Positions 11,254 to 25,700 of a stretch of 64,000 nt of DNA are shown here, piece by piece; position 1 is the first letter of the stretch, and every line of letters begins with the position of its first letter. This DNA is from Halisarca cf. caerulea. Its lineage: Eukaryota; Porifera; Demospongiae; Chondrillida; Halisarcidae. The translations under genes were made by a program, and so were the position numbers. Where the stretch lies: NCBI GenBank assembly GCA_963170055.1, contig CAUJGJ010000371.1, forward strand, positions 1 through 64,000. Reading direction: 5' to 3'. The notes beneath the pieces are model-generated. The model had not been told where the DNA came from and did not search any database. It saw only the letters and a program-made list of their open reading frames with translations.

Positions 11254-14200
11254 TGTCCACTGGGAATGTGCGTGGTGCTAGTGCCAAATATTAGTATTAG
11301 CACCAGCATATCCAACACTACACAAATACGCACACAGCACTTCAGAAAGGTCATGTGTGTCCATTGGGAATGTGCGTGGTGCTAGTGCCAAATATTGGTA
11401 TTATCACCAGCATATCTAACACTACACAAATACGCCCACAGCACTTCAGAAAGGTCATGTGTGTCCACTGGGAATGTGCGTGGTGCTAGTGCCAAATATT
11501 GGTATTAGCACCAGCATATCCAACACTACACAAATACGCCCACAGCACTTCAGAAACTTCATGTTTGTCCATTGGGAATGTGCGTGGTGCTAGTGCCAAA
11601 TATTGGTATTAGCACCAGCTTATCTAACACTACACAAACACGCCCACAGTAGTTAAGAAACTTCATGTGTGTCCACTGGGAATGTGCGTGGTGCTAGTGC
11701 CAAATATTGGTATTAGCACCAGCATATCCAACACTACACAAATACGCCCACAGCACTTCAGAAAGGTCATGTGTGTCCACTGGGAATGTGCGTGGTGCTA
11801 GTGCCAAATATTGGTATTAGCACCAGCACATCCAACATTACACAAATACGCCCACAGCACTTCAGAAAGGTCATGTGTGTCCATTGGGAATGTGCGTGGT
11901 GCTAGTGCCAAATATTGGTATTAGCACCAGCATATCCAACACTACACAAATACGCCCACAGCACTTGAGAAACTTCATGTGTGTCCACTGGGAATGTGCG
12001 TGGTGCTAGTGCCAAATATTGGTATTAGCACCAGCATATCCAACACTACACAAATACGCCCACAGCACTTCAGAAACTTCATGTGTGTCCACTGGGAATG
12101 TGCGTGGTGCTAGTGCGAAATATTGGTATTAGCACCAGCATATCCAACACTACACAAATACGCCCACATCAATTAAGAAACTTAATGTGTGTCCACTGGG
12201 AATGTGCGTGGTGCTAGTGCCAAATATTGGTATTAGCACCAGCATATCCAACACTACACAAATACGCCCACAGCACTTCAGAAAGGTCATGTGTGTCCAC
12301 TGGGAATGTGCTTGGTGCTAGTGCCAAATATTGGTATTAGCACAAGCATATCCAACACTACACAAATACGCCCACAGCACTTCAGAAAGGTCATGTGTGT
12401 CCACTGGGAATGTGCGTGGTGCTAGTGCCAAATATTGGTATTAGCACCAGCATATCCAACACTACACAAATACGCCCACAGCACTTCAGAAAGGTCATGT
12501 GTGTCCACTGGGAATGTGCGTGGTGCTAGTGCCAAATATTGGTATTAGCACCAGCATATCTAACACTACACAAACACGCCCACAGCACTTCAGAAACTTC
12601 ATGTGTGTTCTCTGGGAATGTGCGTGGTGCTAGTGCCAAATATTGGTATTAGCACCAGCATATCCAACACTACACAAATACGCCCACATCAATTAAGAAA
12701 CTTAATGTGTGTCCACTGGGAATGTGCGTGGTGCTAGTGCCAAATATTGGTATTAGCACCAGCATATCCAACACTACACAAATACGCCCACAGCACTTCA
12801 GAAAGGTCATGTGTGTCCACTGGGAATGTGCGTGGTGCTAGTGCCAAATATTGGTATTAGCACCAGCATATCCAACACTACACAAATACGCCCACAGCAC
12901 TTCAGAAAGGTCATGTGTGTCCACTGGGAATGTGCGTGGTGCTAGTGCCAAATATTGGTATTAGCACCAGCATATCCAACACTACACAAATACGCCCACA
13001 GCACTTCAGAAACTTCATGTGTGTCCACTGGGAATGTGCGTGGTGCTAGTGCCAAATATTGGTATTAGCACCAGCATATCCAACACTACACAAATACGCC
13101 CACAGCACTTCAGAAAGGTCATGTGTGTCCACTGGGAATGTGCGTGGTGCTAGTGCCAAATATTGGTATTAGCACCAGCATATCTAACACTACACAAACA
13201 CGCCCACAGCACTTCAGAAACTTCATGTGTGTCCACTGGGAATGTGCGTGGTGCTAGTGCCAAATATTGGTATTAGCACCAGCATATCCAACACTACACA
13301 AATACGCCCACAGCACTTCAGAAAGGTCATGTGTGTCCACTGGGAATGTGCGTGGTGCTAGTGCCAAATATTGGTATTAGCACCAGCATATCCAACACTA
13401 CACAAATACGCCCACAGCACTTCAGAAACTTCATGTGTGTCCACTGGGAATGTGCGTGGTGCTAGTGCCAAATATTGGTATTAGCACCAGCATATCCAAC
13501 ACTACACAAATACGCCCACAGCACTTCAGAAACTTCATGTGTGTCCACTGGGAATGTGCGTCGTGCTAGTGCCAAATATTGGTATTAGCACCAGCATATC
13601 CAACACTGCACAAATACGCCCACAGCACTTCAGAAACTTCATGTGTGTCCACTGGGAATGTGCGTGGTGCTAGTGCCAAATATTGGTATTAGCACCAGCA
13701 TATCCAACACTACACAAATACGCCCACATCAGTTAAGAAACTTAATGTGTGTCCACTGGGAATGTGCGTGGTGCTAGTGCGAAATATTGGTATTAGCACC
13801 AGCATATCCAACACTACACAAATACGCCCACAGCACTTCAGAAAGGTCATGTGTGTCCACTGGGAATGTGCGTGGTGCTAGTGCCAAATATTGGTATTAG
13901 CACCAGCATATCCAACACTACACAAATACGCCCACAGCACTTCAGAAAGGTCATGTGTGTCCACTGGGAATGTGCGTGGTGCTAGTGCCAAATATTGGTA
14001 TTAGCACCAGCATATCTAACACTACACAAACACGCCCACAGCACTTCAGAAACTTCATGTGTGTCCACTGGGAATGTGCGTGGTGCTAGTGCCAAATATT
14101 GGTATTAGCACCAGCATATCCAACACTACACAAATACGCCCACAGCACTTCAGAAAGGTCATGTGTGTCCACTGGGAATGTGCGTGGTGCTAGTGCCAAA

Positions 14201-15549
14201 TATTGGTATTAGCACCAGCATATCCAACACTACACAAATACGCCCACAGCACTTCAGAAACTTCATGTGTGTCCACTGGGAATGTGCGTGGTGCTAGTGC
14301 CAAATATTGGTATTAGCACCAGCATATCCAACACTACACAAATACGCCCACAGCACTTCAGAAACTTCATGTGTGTCCACTGGGAATGTGCGTCGTGCTA
14401 GTGCCAAATATTGGTATTAGCACCAGCATATCCAACACTGCACAAATACGCCCACAGCACTTCAGAAACTTCATGTGTGTCCACTGGGAATGTGCGTGGT
14501 GCTAGTGCCAAATATTGGTATTAGCACCAGCATATCCAACACTACACAAATACGCCCACATCAGTTAAGAAACTTAATGTGTGTCCACTGGGAATGTGCG
14601 TGGTGCTAGTGCGAAATATTGGTATTAGCACCAGCATATCCAACACTACACAAATACGCCCACAGCACTTCAGAAAGGTCATGTGTGTCCACTGGGAATG
14701 TGCTTGGTGCTAGTGCCAAATATTGGTATTGGCACCAGCATATCCAACACTACACAAATACGCCCACAGCACTTCAGAAAGGTCATGTGTGTCCACTGGG
14801 AATGTGCGTGGTGCTAGTGCCAAATATTGGTATTAGCACCAGCATATCCAACACTACACAAATACGCCCACAGCACTTCAGAAACTTCATGTGTGTCCAC
14901 TGGGAATGTGCGTGGTGCTAGTGCCAAATATTGGTATTAGCACCAGCATATCCAACAATACACAAATACGCCCACAGCACTTCAGAAACTTCATGTGTGT
15001 CCACTGGGAATGTGCGTCGTGCTAGTGCCAAATATTGGTATTAGCACCAGCATATCCAACACTGCACAAATACGCCCACAGCACTTCAGAAACTTCATGT
15101 GTGTCCACTGGGAATGTGCGTGGTGCTAGTGCCAAATATTGGTATTAGCACCAGCATATCCAACACTACACAAATACGCCGACAGCACTTCAGAAAGGTC
15201 ATGTGTGTCCACTGGGAATGTGCGTGGTGCTAGTGCCAAATATTGGTATTAGAACCAGCATATCCAACACTACACAAATACGCCCACAGCACTTCAGAAA
15301 CTTCATGTGTGTCCACTGGGAATGTGCGTGGTGCTAGTGCCAAATATTGGTATTAGCACCAGCATATCAAACACTACACAAATACGCCCACAGCACTTCA
15401 GAAAGGTCATGTGTGTCCACTGGGAATGTGCGTGGTGCTAGTGCCAAATATTGGTATTAGCACCGGCATATCCAACACTACAAAAATACGCCCACAGTAG
15501 TTTAGAAACTTCATGTGTGTCCACTGGGAATGTGCGTGGTGCTAGTGCC
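11254..15549. repeat. 4,264-bp HOR, copy 2
   Basis: This is the second copy of 6,990-11,253 and starts directly after it. Private changes include GTGTTCTCTGGG near 12,605 and TTAGCACCGGC near 15,465. Identity stops just after CTACAAAAATACGCC (15,478), where the following unit reads GTGCCCAATATTGG instead of repeating TTAGTATT. The start boundary is uncertain by roughly one unit. Confidence 0.88.
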
Positions 15550-18500
15550 CAATATTGGTATTAGCACCAGCATATCCAACACTACACAAATACGCCCACA
15601 GCACTTCAGAAAGGTCATGTGTGTCCATTGGGAATGTGCGTGGTGCTAGTGCCAAATATTGGTATTAGCACCAGCATATCCAACACTACATAAATACGCA
15701 CACAGCACTTCAGAAAGGTCATGTGTGTCCATTGGGAATGTGCGTGTTGCTAGTGCCAAATATTGGTATTATCACCAGCATATCTAACACTACACAAATA
15801 CGCCCACAGCACTTCAGAAAGGTCATGTGTGTCCACTGGGAATGTGCGTGGTGCTAGTGCCAAATATTGGTATTAGCACCAGCATATCCAACACTACACA
15901 AATACGCCCACAGCACTTCAGAAACTTCATGTTTGTCCATTGGGAATGTGCGTGGTGCTAGTGCCAAATATTGGTATTAGCACCAGCTTATCTAACACTA
16001 CACAAACACGCCCACAGTAGTTAAGAAACTTCATGTGTGTCCACTGGGAATGTGCGTGGTGCTAGTGCCAAATATTGGTATTAGCACCAGCATATCCAAC
16101 ACTACACAAATACGCCCACAGCACTTCAGAAAGGTCATGTGTGTCCACTGGGAATGTGCGTGGTGCTAGTGCCAAATATTGGTATTAGCACCAGCACATC
16201 CAACATTACACAAATACGCCCACAGCACTTCAGAAAGGTCATGTGTGTCCATTGGGAATGTGCGTGGTGCTAGTGCCAAATATTGGTATTAGCACCAGCA
16301 TATCCAACACTACACAAATACGCCCACAGCACTTGAGAAACTTCATGTGTGTCCACTGGGAATGTGCGTGGTGCTAGTGCCAAATATTGGTATTAGCACC
16401 AGCATATCCAACACTACACAAATACGCCCACAGCACTTCAGAAACTTCATGTGTGTCCACTGGGAATGTGCGTGGTGCTAGTGCGAAATATTGGTATTAG
16501 CACCAGCATATCCAACACTACACAAATACGCCCACATCAATTAAGAAACTTAATGTGTGTCCACTGGGAATGTGCGTGGTGCTAGTGCCAAATATTGGTA
16601 TTAGCACCAGCATATCCAACACTACACAAATACGCCCACAGCACTTCAGAAAGGTCATGTGTGTCCACTGGGAATGTGCTTGGTGCTAGTGCCAAATATT
16701 GGTATTAGCACAAGCATATCCAACACTACACAAATACGCCCACAGCACTTCAGAAAGGTCATGTGTGTCCACTGGGAATGTGCGTGGTGCTAGTGCCAAA
16801 TATTGGTATTAGAACCAGCATATCCAACACTAAACAAATACGCCCACAGCACTTCAGAAAGGTCATGTGTGTCCACTGGGAATGTGCATGGTGCTAGTGC
16901 CAAATATTGTTATTAGCACCGGCATATCCAACACTACACAAATACGCCCACAGTAGTTAAGAAACTTAATGTGTGTCCACTGGGAATGTGCGTGGTGCTA
17001 GTGCCAAATATTGGTATTAGCACCAGCATATCCAACACTACACAAATACGCCCACATCAGTTAAGAAACTTAATGTGTGTCCACTGGGAATGTGCGTGGT
17101 GCTAGTGCCAAATATTGGTATTAGCACCAGCATATCCAACATTACACAAATACGCCAACAGCTCATCAGAAACTTCATGTGTGTCCACTGGGAATGTGCG
17201 TGGTGCTAGTGCCAAATACTGGTATTAGCACCAGCATATCAACCACTACACAAATACGCCCACAGCACTTCAGAAAGGTCATGTGTGTCCACTGGGAATG
17301 TGCGTGGTGCTAGTGCCAAATATTGTTATTAGCACCAGCATATCCAACACTACACAAATACGCCCACAGCACTTCAGAAACTTCATGTGTGTCCACTGGG
17401 AATGTGCGTGGTGCTAGTGCCAAATATTGGTATTAGCACCAGCATATCCAACACTACACAAATACGCCCACAGCACTTCAGAAAGGTCATGTGTGTCCAC
17501 TGGGAATGTGCGTGGTGCTAGTGCCAAATATTGGTATTAGCACCAGCTTATCTAACACTACACAAATACGCCCACAGCACTTCAGAAAGGTCATGTGTGT
17601 CCACTGGGAATGTGCGTGGTGCTAGTGCCAAATATTGGTATTAGCACCAGCATATCCAACACTACACAAATACGCCCACAGCACTTCAGAAAGGTCATGT
17701 GTGTCCACTGGGAATGTGCTTGGTGCTAGTGCCAAATATTGGTATTAGCACAAGCATATCCAACACTACACAAATACGCCCACAGCACTTCAGAAAGGTC
17801 ATGTGTGTCCACTGGGAATGTGCGTGGTGCTAGTGCCAAATATTGGTATTAGAACCAGCATATCCAACACTAAACAAATACGCCCACAGCACTTCAGAAA
17901 GGTCATGTGTGTCCACTGGGAATGTGCATGGTGCTAGTGCCAAATATTGTTATTAGCACCGGCATATCCAACACTACACAAATACGCCCACAGTAGTTAA
18001 GAAACTTAATGTGTGTCCACTGGGAATGTGCGTGGTGCTAGTGCCAAATATTGGTATTAGCACCAGCATATCCAACACTACACAAATACGCCCACATCAG
18101 TTAAGAAAATTAATGTGTGTCCACTGGGAATGTGCGTGGTGCTAGTGCCAAATATTGGTATTAGCACCAGCATATCCAACATTACACAAATGCGCCCACA
18201 GCACTTCAGAAAGGTCATGTGTGTCCACTGGGAATGTGCGTGGTGCTAGTGAAAAATATTGGTATTAGCACCAGCATATCCAACATTACACAAATACGCC
18301 AACAGCTCATCAGAAACTTCATGTGTGTCCACTGGGAATGTGCGTGGTGCTAGTGCCAAATACTGGTATTAGCACCAGCATATCCAACACTACACAAATA
18401 CGCCCACAGCACTTCAGAAAGGTCATGTGTGTCCACTGGGAATGTGCGTGGTGCAAGTGCCAAATATTGTTATTAGCACCAGCATATCCAACACTACACA

Positions 18501-18767
18501 AATACGCCCACAGCACTTCAGAAACTTCATGTGTGTCCACTGGGAATGTGCGTGGTGCTAGTGCCAAATATGCGTATTAGCACCAGCATATCTAACACTA
18601 CACAAACACGCCCACAGTAGTTAAGAAACTTCATGTGTGTCCACTGGGAATGTGCGTGGTGCTAGTGCCAAATATTGGTATTAGCACCAGCATATCCAAC
18701 ACTACACAAATACGCCCACAGCACTTTAGAAAGGTCATGTGTGTCCACTGGGAATGTGCGTGGTGCT
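15550..18767. repeat. Further HOR copy with a nested 1,040-bp duplication
   Basis: The TTATCACC / GTTTGTCC / AGCTTATCTA / CACTTGAG series returns here 4,368 bp (42 units) after the previous copy, with CACTTGAG at 16,330. The segment with GTGCTTGG, GCACAAGC, TTAGAACC and CTAAACAAATA then occurs twice, with TAAACAAATA at 16,831 and 17,871 (10 units apart). A private GTGCGTGTTGC lies at 15,741. Two units near 18,454 and 18,765 have lost the usual CTAG (GCAAGTGCC, GCTTGTGCC). Confidence 0.86.
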
Positions 18768-21700
18768 TGTGCCAAATATTGGTATTAGCACCAGCATATC
18801 CAACATTACAAAAATACGCCCACAGCACTTCAGAAACTTAATGTGTGTCCACTGGGAATGTGCGTGGTGCTAGTGCCAAATATTGGTATTAGCACCAGCA
18901 TATCCAACACTACACAAATACACCCACAGTAGTTAAGAAACTTCACGTGTGTCCTCTGGGAATGTGCGTGGTGCTAGTGCCAAATATTAGTATTAGCACC
19001 AGCTAATCCAACATTACACAAATACGCCCACAGCATTATAGAAACTTCATGTGTGTCCACTGGGAATGTGCGTGGTGCTAGTGCCAAATATTGGTTTTAG
19101 CACCAGCATATCCAACACTACACAAATACGCTCACAGCACTTCAGAAACTTCATGTATGTCCACTGGGAATGTGCGTGGTGCTAGTGCCAAATATAGGTA
19201 TTAGCATCAGCATATCCAACACTACACAAATACGCCCACAGCACTTCAGAAAGGTCATGTGTGTTCACTGGGAAGGTTTTGGTGCTAGTGCCAAATATTG
19301 GTATTAGCACCAGCATATCCAACACTACACAAATACGCTCACAGCACTTCAGAAACTTCATGTGTGTCCACTGGGAATGTGCGTGGTGCTAGTGCCAAAT
19401 ATTGGTATTAGCACCAGCATATCAAAACTACACAAATAAGCCCACAGCACTTCAGAAAGGTCATGTGTGTCCACTGGGAATGTGCGTGGTGCTAGTGCCA
19501 AATATTGGTATTAGCACCAGCATATCCAACATTTTACAAATACGCCCACAGTAGTTAAGAAATTTCATGTGTGTCCACTGGGAATGTACGTGGTGCTAGT
19601 GCCAAATATTGGTATTAGCACCAGCATATCCAACACTACACAAATACACCCACAGCTCTTCAGAAAAGTCATGTGTGTCCACTATGAATGTGCGTGGTGC
19701 TAGTGCCAAATATTGGTATTAGCAACAGCATGTCCAACACTACACAAATACGCCCACAGCACTTCAGAAAGGTCATGTGTGTCCACTGGGAATGTACGTG
19801 GTGCTAGTGCCAAATATTGGTATTAGCACCAGCATATCCAACACTACACAAATACGCCCACAGTAGTTAAGAAACTTCATGTGTTTCTATTGGTAATGTG
19901 CGTCGTGCTAGTGCCAAATATTGGTATTAGCACCAGCATATCCAACACTGCACAAATACGCCCACAGCACTTCAGAAACTTCATGTGTGTCCACTGGGAA
20001 TGTGCGTGGTGCTAGTGCCAAATATTGGTATTAGCACCAGCATATCCAACACTACACAAATACGCCCACATCAGTTAAGAAACTTAATGTGTGTCCACTG
20101 GGAATGTGCGTGGTGCTAGTGCCAAATATTGGTATTAGCACCAGCATATCCAACACTACACAAATACGCCCACAGCACTTCAGAAAGGTCATGTGTGTCC
20201 ACTGGGAATGTGCTTGGTGCTAGTGCCAAATATTGGTATTAGCACCAGCATATCCAACACTACACAAATACGCCCACAGCACTTCAGAAAGGTTATGTGT
20301 GTCCACTGGGAATGTGCGTGGTGCTAGTGCCAAATATTGGTATTAGCACCAGCATATCCAACACTACACAAATACGCCCACAGCACTTCAGAAAGGTCAT
20401 GTGTGTCCACTGGGAATGTGCGTGGTGCTAGTGCCAAATATTGGTATTAGCACCAGCATATCTAACACTACACAAACACGCCCACAGCACTTCAGAAACT
20501 TCATGTGTGTCCACTGGGAATGTGCGTGGTGCTAGTGCCAAATATTGGTATTAGCACCAGCATATCCAACACTACACAAATACGCCCACAGCACTTCAGA
20601 AAGGTCATGTGTGTCCACTGGGAATGTGCGTGGTGCTAGTGCCAAATATTGGTATTAGCACCAGCATATCCAACACTACACAAATACGCCCACAGCACTT
20701 CAGAAACTTCATGTGTGTCCACTGGGAATGTGCGTGGTGCTAGTGCCAAATATTGGTATTAGCACCAGCATATCCAACACTACACAAATACGCCCACAGC
20801 ACTTCAGAAACTTCATGTGTGTCCACTGGGAATGTGCGTCGTGCTAGTGCCAAATATTGGTATTAGCACCAGCATATCCAACACTGCACAAATACGCCCA
20901 CAGCACTTCAGAAACTTCATGTGTGTCCACTGGGAATGTGCGTGGTGCTAGTGCCAAATATTGGTATTAGCACCAGCATATCCAACACTACACAAATACG
21001 CCCACATCAGTTAAGAAACTTAATGTGTGTCCACTGGGAATGTGCGTGGTGCTAGTGCGAAATATTGGTATTAGCACCAGCATATCCAACACTACACAAA
21101 TACGCCCACAGCACTTCAGAAAGGTCATGTGTGTCCACTGGGAATGTGCTTGGTGCTAGTGCCAAATATTGGTATTAGCACCAGCATATCCAACACTACA
21201 CAAATACGCCCACAGCACTTCAGAAAGGTCATGTGTGTCCACTGGGAATGTGCGTGGTGCTAGTGCCAAATATTGGTATTAGCACCAGCATATCCAACAC
21301 TACACAAATACGCCCACAGCACTTCAGAAACTTCATGTGTGTCCACTGGGAATGTGCGTGGTGCTAGTGCCAAATATTGGTATTAGCACCAGCATATCCA
21401 ACACTACACAAATACGCCCACAGCACTTCAGAAAGGTCATGTGTGTCCACTGGGAATGTGCGTGGTGCTAGTGCCAAATATTGGTATTAGCACCAGCATA
21501 TCTAACACTACACAAACACGCCCACAGCACTTCAGAAACTTCATGTGTGTCCACTGGGAATGTGCGTGGTGCTAGTGCCAAATATTGGTATTAGCACCAG
21601 CATATCCAACACTACACAAATACGCCCACAGCACTTCAGAAAGGTCATGTGTGTCCACTGAGAATGTGCGTGGTGCTAGTGCCAAATATTGGTATTAGCA

Positions 21701-22672
21701 CCAGCATATCCAACACTACACAAATACGCCCACAGCACTTCAGAAAGGTCATGTGTGTCCACTGGGAATGTGCGTGGTGCTAGTGCCAAATATTGGTATT
21801 AGCACCAGCATATCTAACACTACACAAACACGCCCACAGCACTTCAGAAACTTCATGTGTGTCCACTGGGAATGTGCGTGGTGCTAGTGCCAAATATTGG
21901 TATTAGCACCAGCATATCCAACACTACACAAATACGCCCACAGCACTTCAGAAAGGTCATGTGTGTCCACTGGGAATGTGCGTGGTGCTAGTGCCAAATA
22001 TTGGTATTAGCACCAGCATATCCAACACTACACAAATACGCCCACAGCACTTCAGAAACTTCATGTGTGTCCACTGGGAATGTGCGTGGTGCTAGTGCCA
22101 AATATTGGTATTAGCACCAGCATATCCAACACTACACAAATACGCCCACAGCACTTCAGAAACTTCATGTGTGTCCACTGGGAATGTGCGTCGTGCTAGT
22201 GCCAAATATTGGTATTAGCACCAGCATATCCAACACTGCACAAATACGCCCACAGCACTTCAGAAACTTCATGTGTGTCCACTGGGAATGTGCGTGGTGC
22301 TAGTGCCAAATATTGGTATTAGCACCAGCATATCCAACACTACACAAATACGCCCACATCAGTTAAGAAACTTAATGTGTGTCCACTGGGAATGTGCGTG
22401 GTGCTAGTGCGAAATATTGGTATTAGCACCAGCATATCCAACACTACACAAATACGCCCACAGCACTTCAGAAAGGTCATGTGTGTCCACTGGGAATGTG
22501 CTTGGTGCTAGTGCCAAATATTGGTATTAGCACCAGCATATCCAACACTACACAAATACGCCCACAGCACTTCAGAAAGGTCATGTGTGTCCACTGGGAA
22601 TGTGCGTGGTGCTAGTGCCAAATATTGGTATTAGCACCAGCATATCCAACACTACACAAATACGCCCACAGC
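18768..22672. repeat. 3,950-bp HOR, copy 1 of a tandem pair
   Basis: This block matches 22,718-26,622 at a constant +3,950 bp (38 units minus 2 bp). The -2 comes from two 1-bp deletions inside it: GGGAAGGTTTTGG near 19,272 and ATATCAAAACTAC near 19,421. Over about 3.9 kb I noted only about four single-base differences between copies (near 20,113, 20,294, 20,774 and 21,661). This suggests very recent duplication. The first 1.1 kb is a cluster of unusually diverged units. The remainder is nearly consensus. Confidence 0.9.
18811..19902. repeat. Divergent 1.1-kb marker block, copy 1
   Basis: About ten and a half consecutive units carry dense private changes, in order: TTCACGTGTGTCCTCTGG, CAGCTAATCC, CAGCATTATAGAAAC, TTGGTTTTAG, ACGCTCACAG, CATGTATGTCC, TATAGGTATTAGCATCAG, GGGAAGGTTTTGG, ATATCAAAACTAC with AATAAGCCC, ACATTTTACAAATAC, AAATTTCATG, GTACGTGG, CACAGCTCTTCAGAAAAG, CACTATGAATG, GCAACAGCATGTCC and GTTTCTATTGGTAATG. 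The order is kept in the other two copies (22,761 and 30,662). The block looks older than its near-consensus surroundings. Confidence 0.9.
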
Positions 22673-22717
22673 TCATCAGAAACTTCATGTGTGTCCACTG
22701 GGAATGTGCGTGGTGCT

Positions 22718-25700
22718 AGTGCCAAATATTGGTATTAGCACCAGCATATCCAACATTACAAAAATACGCCCACAGCACTTCAGAAACTTAATGTGTGTCC
22801 ACTGGGAATGTGCGTGGTGCTAGTGCCAAATATTGGTATTAGCACCAGCATATCCAACACTACACAAATACACCCACAGTAGTTAAGAAACTTCACGTGT
22901 GTCCTCTGGGAATGTGCGTGGTGCTAGTGCCAAATATTAGTATTAGCACCAGCTAATCCAACATTACACAAATACGCCCACAGCATTATAGAAACTTCAT
23001 GTGTGTCCACTGGGAATGTGCGTGGTGCTAGTGCCAAATATTGGTTTTAGCACCAGCATATCCAACACTACACAAATACGCTCACAGCACTTCAGAAACT
23101 TCATGTATGTCCACTGGGAATGTGCGTGGTGCTAGTGCCAAATATAGGTATTAGCATCAGCATATCCAACACTACACAAATACGCCCACAGCACTTCAGA
23201 AAGGTCATGTGTGTTCACTGGGAAGGTTTTGGTGCTAGTGCCAAATATTGGTATTAGCACCAGCATATCCAACACTACACAAATACGCTCACAGCACTTC
23301 AGAAACTTCATGTGTGTCCACTGGGAATGTGCGTGGTGCTAGTGCCAAATATTGGTATTAGCACCAGCATATCAAAACTACACAAATAAGCCCACAGCAC
23401 TTCAGAAAGGTCATGTGTGTCCACTGGGAATGTGCGTGGTGCTAGTGCCAAATATTGGTATTAGCACCAGCATATCCAACATTTTACAAATACGCCCACA
23501 GTAGTTAAGAAATTTCATGTGTGTCCACTGGGAATGTACGTGGTGCTAGTGCCAAATATTGGTATTAGCACCAGCATATCCAACACTACACAAATACACC
23601 CACAGCTCTTCAGAAAAGTCATGTGTGTCCACTATGAATGTGCGTGGTGCTAGTGCCAAATATTGGTATTAGCAACAGCATGTCCAACACTACACAAATA
23701 CGCCCACAGCACTTCAGAAAGGTCATGTGTGTCCACTGGGAATGTACGTGGTGCTAGTGCCAAATATTGGTATTAGCACCAGCATATCCAACACTACACA
23801 AATACGCCCACAGTAGTTAAGAAACTTCATGTGTTTCTATTGGTAATGTGCGTCGTGCTAGTGCCAAATATTGGTATTAGCACCAGCATATCCAACACTG
23901 CACAAATACGCCCACAGCACTTCAGAAACTTCATGTGTGTCCACTGGGAATGTGCGTGGTGCTAGTGCCAAATATTGGTATTAGCACCAGCATATCCAAC
24001 ACTACACAAATACGCCCACATCAGTTAAGAAACTTAATGTGTGTCCACTGGGAATGTGCGTGGTGCTAGTGCGAAATATTGGTATTAGCACCAGCATATC
24101 CAACACTACACAAATACGCCCACAGCACTTCAGAAAGGTCATGTGTGTCCACTGGGAATGTGCTTGGTGCTAGTGCCAAATATTGGTATTAGCACCAGCA
24201 TATCCAACACTACACAAATACGCCCACAGCACTTCAGAAAGGTCATGTGTGTCCACTGGGAATGTGCGTGGTGCTAGTGCCAAATATTGGTATTAGCACC
24301 AGCATATCCAACACTACACAAATACGCCCACAGCACTTCAGAAAGGTCATGTGTGTCCACTGGGAATGTGCGTGGTGCTAGTGCCAAATATTGGTATTAG
24401 CACCAGCATATCTAACACTACACAAACACGCCCACAGCACTTCAGAAACTTCATGTGTGTCCACTGGGAATGTGCGTGGTGCTAGTGCCAAATATTGGTA
24501 TTAGCACCAGCATATCCAACACTACACAAATACGCCCACAGCACTTCAGAAAGGTCATGTGTGTCCACTGGGAATGTGCGTGGTGCTAGTGCCAAATATT
24601 GGTATTAGCACCAGCATATCCAACACTACACAAATACGCCCACAGCACTTCAGAAACTTCATGTGTGTCCACTGGGAATGTGCGTGGTGCTAGTGCCAAA
24701 TATTGGTATTAGCACCAGCATATCTAACACTACACAAATACGCCCACAGCACTTCAGAAACTTCATGTGTGTCCACTGGGAATGTGCGTCGTGCTAGTGC
24801 CAAATATTGGTATTAGCACCAGCATATCCAACACTGCACAAATACGCCCACAGCACTTCAGAAACTTCATGTGTGTCCACTGGGAATGTGCGTGGTGCTA
24901 GTGCCAAATATTGGTATTAGCACCAGCATATCCAACACTACACAAATACGCCCACATCAGTTAAGAAACTTAATGTGTGTCCACTGGGAATGTGCGTGGT
25001 GCTAGTGCGAAATATTGGTATTAGCACCAGCATATCCAACACTACACAAATACGCCCACAGCACTTCAGAAAGGTCATGTGTGTCCACTGGGAATGTGCT
25101 TGGTGCTAGTGCCAAATATTGGTATTAGCACCAGCATATCCAACACTACACAAATACGCCCACAGCACTTCAGAAAGGTCATGTGTGTCCACTGGGAATG
25201 TGCGTGGTGCTAGTGCCAAATATTGGTATTAGCACCAGCATATCCAACACTACACAAATACGCCCACAGCACTTCAGAAACTTCATGTGTGTCCACTGGG
25301 AATGTGCGTGGTGCTAGTGCCAAATATTGGTATTAGCACCAGCATATCCAACACTACACAAATACGCCCACAGCACTTCAGAAAGGTCATGTGTGTCCAC
25401 TGGGAATGTGCGTGGTGCTAGTGCCAAATATTGGTATTAGCACCAGCATATCTAACACTACACAAACACGCCCACAGCACTTCAGAAACTTCATGTGTGT
25501 CCACTGGGAATGTGCGTGGTGCTAGTGCCAAATATTGGTATTAGCACCAGCATATCCAACACTACACAAATACGCCCACAGCACTTCAGAAAGGTCATGT
25601 GTGTCCACTGGGAATGTGCGTGGTGCTAGTGCCAAATATTGGTATTAGCACCAGCATATCCAACACTACACAAATACGCCCACAGCACTTCAGAAAGGTC

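Noticed and set aside
18319..18841. Overlapping opposite-strand reading frames at 18.3-18.8 kb, repeated at 30.48-30.69 kb
   Set aside because: These arise where the CTAG stop is mutated (GCAAGTGCC, GCTTGTGCC) and are copied by the 11.85-kb duplication. The minus-strand frames are reverse translations of the same repeat.
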